From: CADCWN01 sp039810045
Lineage (GTDB): Bacteria; Chloroflexota; Chloroflexia; Thermomicrobiales; CADCWN01
Direction of reading: 5' to 3'
Length of the DNA: 23,573 bases
NCBI GenBank assembly: GCA_039810045.1
Contig: JBDHWF010000062.1
Span: 1-23,573 of the forward strand
Shown: in pieces, positions 22,579 through 23,573 of the stretch
Layout of the letters: each line of letters opens with the position of its first letter
Position numbering within the stretch: position 1 is the first letter of the stretch
Translations under genes and position numbers: made by a program
The notes under the pieces: generated by a model
Database searches by the model: none
What the model was told of the DNA's origin: nothing
The model's input: the letters and a program-made list of their open reading frames with translations, nothing else

Positions 22579-22983
22579 TTACGAGCGCAAAGTTCGTTGG
22601 CGTGGAATCGGACGCTTCTTGCCCCCGGTGGCGACCTTCGTCACCGCGCGGAACTTGGCGAACGCACTGGCCGCCTGAATTACTGGCTGTACGGCCTGCT
22701 CGCTCATAAACTCGGTCGTACCCTTCACGCGGGTTGCCGTCTCAGTCAGCGTTTCCAGCAATGGCACCACCTTGTCGCGCACCGTGAAGACCAGCCAGAG
22801 GACTGCGCCCACAATCGCCGCCATCAGGATCGTCGCAATCACCGAAAAGAGCGAGATGAAAATAATCGAGATGTCACGTAGGCGAACGGTTGGCGGGCCT
22901 TCATCGCCCCAATAGAGCAGGCCAATAATCAACGCCAGCACAATGACGCCGACAATGCCCCCAATAATCGCCCACTTTTTCAT
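22579..22983 (-). CDS. Small membrane protein of unknown function (two helices)
   Basis: A 134-residue protein with two hydrophobic segments: WAIIGGIVGVIVLALIIGLLYW (about 4-25) and IIFISLFSVIATILMAAIVGAVLWLVFTV (about 40-68). A soluble basic C-terminus follows, KVVPLLETLTETATRVKGTTEFMSEQAVQPVIQAASAFAKFRAVTKV, likely a helix, with a KK/R-rich end (GGKKRPIPRQRTLRS). The protein looks like an inner-membrane anchor with a cytoplasmic helix. Its second half resembles YtxH/DUF948-type chemotaxis-like helical segments, though not enough to name a family. ATG 22983 follows AGGTGAGG. It is probably part of the envelope group with the LEA-like gene. Confidence 0.75.
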   Translation of the reverse strand: MKKWAIIGGIVGVIVLALIIGLLYWGDEGPPTVRLRDISIIFISLFSVIATILMAAIVGAVLWLVFTVRDKVVPLLETLTETATRVKGTTEFMSEQAVQPVIQAASAFAKFRAVTKVATGGKKRPIPRQRTLRS

Positions 22984-23040
22984 ACTACCTCACCTTTTCC
23001 GCATCACGGATTCAACACAGCTATTTTTGAGACAATGTCG

Positions 23041-23325
23041 CTAGATTTGCACGTCAGCAGCAGGCCGCGCAGGACGGCGACGATCCAACCACCACAACGC
23101 CACCAGCGCAAGGACTGAGCCAACAGTTGCTTCGACCAGCGGAATCGCCCCCAGCTTCAGCAGATGCCAGCCAGACAAGGCCGCAAGGGCATATCCGGCA
23201 AAGAACCCGCCAACGCCAACAAGCCAGTGCGCCAATAAGCCCACTGGCCGCCGCCCCACCACGGCGTGCCAGAGCAAGCCGTAGAGACTTCCAAGCAACA
23301 GGCCAAGCACAATCGATGGTGACAA
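23041..23325 (-). CDS. Small membrane protein of unknown function (about three helices)
   Basis: A 94-residue hydrophobic protein. The segments are IVLGLLLGSLYGLLWHAVVG, LLAHWLVGVGGFFAGYALAAL and LVEATVGSVLALVALWWL, and it ends with the basic tail DRRRPARPAADVQI. Glycine spacing resembles small stress-associated membrane proteins such as the YeaQ/YmgE family, but no signature is convincing. The start is TTG 23325, with GGAGG seven bases upstream; no other start in frame has a site as good. Confidence 0.7.
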   Translation of the reverse strand: MSPSIVLGLLLGSLYGLLWHAVVGRRPVGLLAHWLVGVGGFFAGYALAALSGWHLLKLGAIPLVEATVGSVLALVALWWLDRRRPARPAADVQI

Positions 23326-23451
23326 ATGTATTCCTCCAACGTCGCTGCTATCAGAGGCATTGTACGCGATTCGCTGCTGAAATGTCTGGGGGCCGATTCA
23401 AGCAGGTACAGAGCAGGCGGGCGGCACTGGGGACGCGCAAACGGTGTCCCA

Positions 23452-23573
23452 CTAACGGACTTCGCTCATCAGGCCGATCATATTTCCTTCTGAGTCATTG
23501 AAAAAGACCATCCATAACTCGTGGTCTGGCATTCGGGCGATCAGGTGTGGCTCGTCTAGAAAGTCCACCCCAC
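23452..23573 (-). CDS. VOC family (glyoxalase/bleomycin-resistance fold) protein, C-terminal part only
   Basis: Only the last 39 residues and the TAG stop are in the window; the gene continues beyond the right edge. The visible part is GVDFLDEPHLIARMPDHELW followed by MVFFNDSEGNMIGLMSEVR. The pattern 'F-x-D-x-E-G-N-x-I/L-x-L-M' near the end is the C-terminal beta-strand/metal-ligand region of the vicinal-oxygen-chelate superfamily, and the Glu in LMSEV is the position of a metal ligand in many members. Reaction and substrate cannot be inferred. Confidence 0.8.
   Translation of the reverse strand, partial: GVDFLDEPHLIARMPDHELWMVFFNDSEGNMIGLMSEVR

Overview
The window is about 23.6 kb of dense bacterial chromosome, moderately high in GC (roughly 60% by eye), with intact housekeeping genes (a primary-type sigma factor and rarA). 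It shows no mobile elements, CRISPR arrays or structural RNA genes. The best guess for the source is a member of the Chloroflexota. This rests on the secreted protein with repeated FPETGH...NRFEWHPEY modules, the RpoD with a short spacer between regions 1.2 and 2.1, and the style of the small membrane proteins. It is an inference, not a proof.

Layout. Positions 1-2825 (minus): a secreted PQQ-type sugar dehydrogenase with two N-terminal cell-surface-like repeats, cut by the window edge, preceded by a proline iminopeptidase. Positions 3061-4479 (plus): a MATE efflux transporter. Positions 4476-11809 (minus): a seven-gene, tightly spaced cluster. In transcription order it encodes a TIM-barrel sugar isomerase/epimerase, an L-rhamnose mutarotase, a class I methyltransferase, a Gfo/Idh/MocA oxidoreductase, a short beta-propeller, a 929-residue GH63/MGH1-like glycosidase and a PaiB-type FMN-binding protein. 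The content points to intracellular handling of a small glycoside or modified sugar, possibly by a 3-keto route. It carries no transporter or kinase. Positions 11971-14049: a divergent cytochrome P450 (plus) and a convergent SDR (minus). Positions 14221-15329 (plus): a secreted protein and a membrane protein of unknown function, ending at a strong hairpin.

Positions 15396-16574 (minus): the sigma factor (rpoD/sigA-like), preceded by a 431-bp gene-free region. That region contains a good sigma-70 promoter (TTGTCA-17-TATAGT, minus strand) whose -35 hexamer sits in the centre of a perfect 17-bp palindrome. Positions 17006-21552 (minus): a probable operon of five genes, namely a polytopic membrane protein, a small acidic protein, rarA (GTGA overlap with the acidic protein), a MazG-like pyrophosphohydrolase (TTG start) and a GT-C-type membrane glycosyltransferase. 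Positions 21714-23325 (minus): three small envelope-type proteins. One has a YtxH-like membrane anchor followed by 11-residue LEA-like repeats, encoded in part by a near-perfect 33-bp tandem duplication. The right edge holds the C-terminal 39 residues of a VOC (glyoxalase-fold) protein.

The most interesting items are the seven-gene glycoside cluster, the palindrome over the sigma-factor promoter, the repeat-built LEA-like protein and the acidic protein translationally coupled to RarA. Several starts were moved from the longest reading frame to the codon with the best Shine-Dalgarno match; the reasons are given in each entry.
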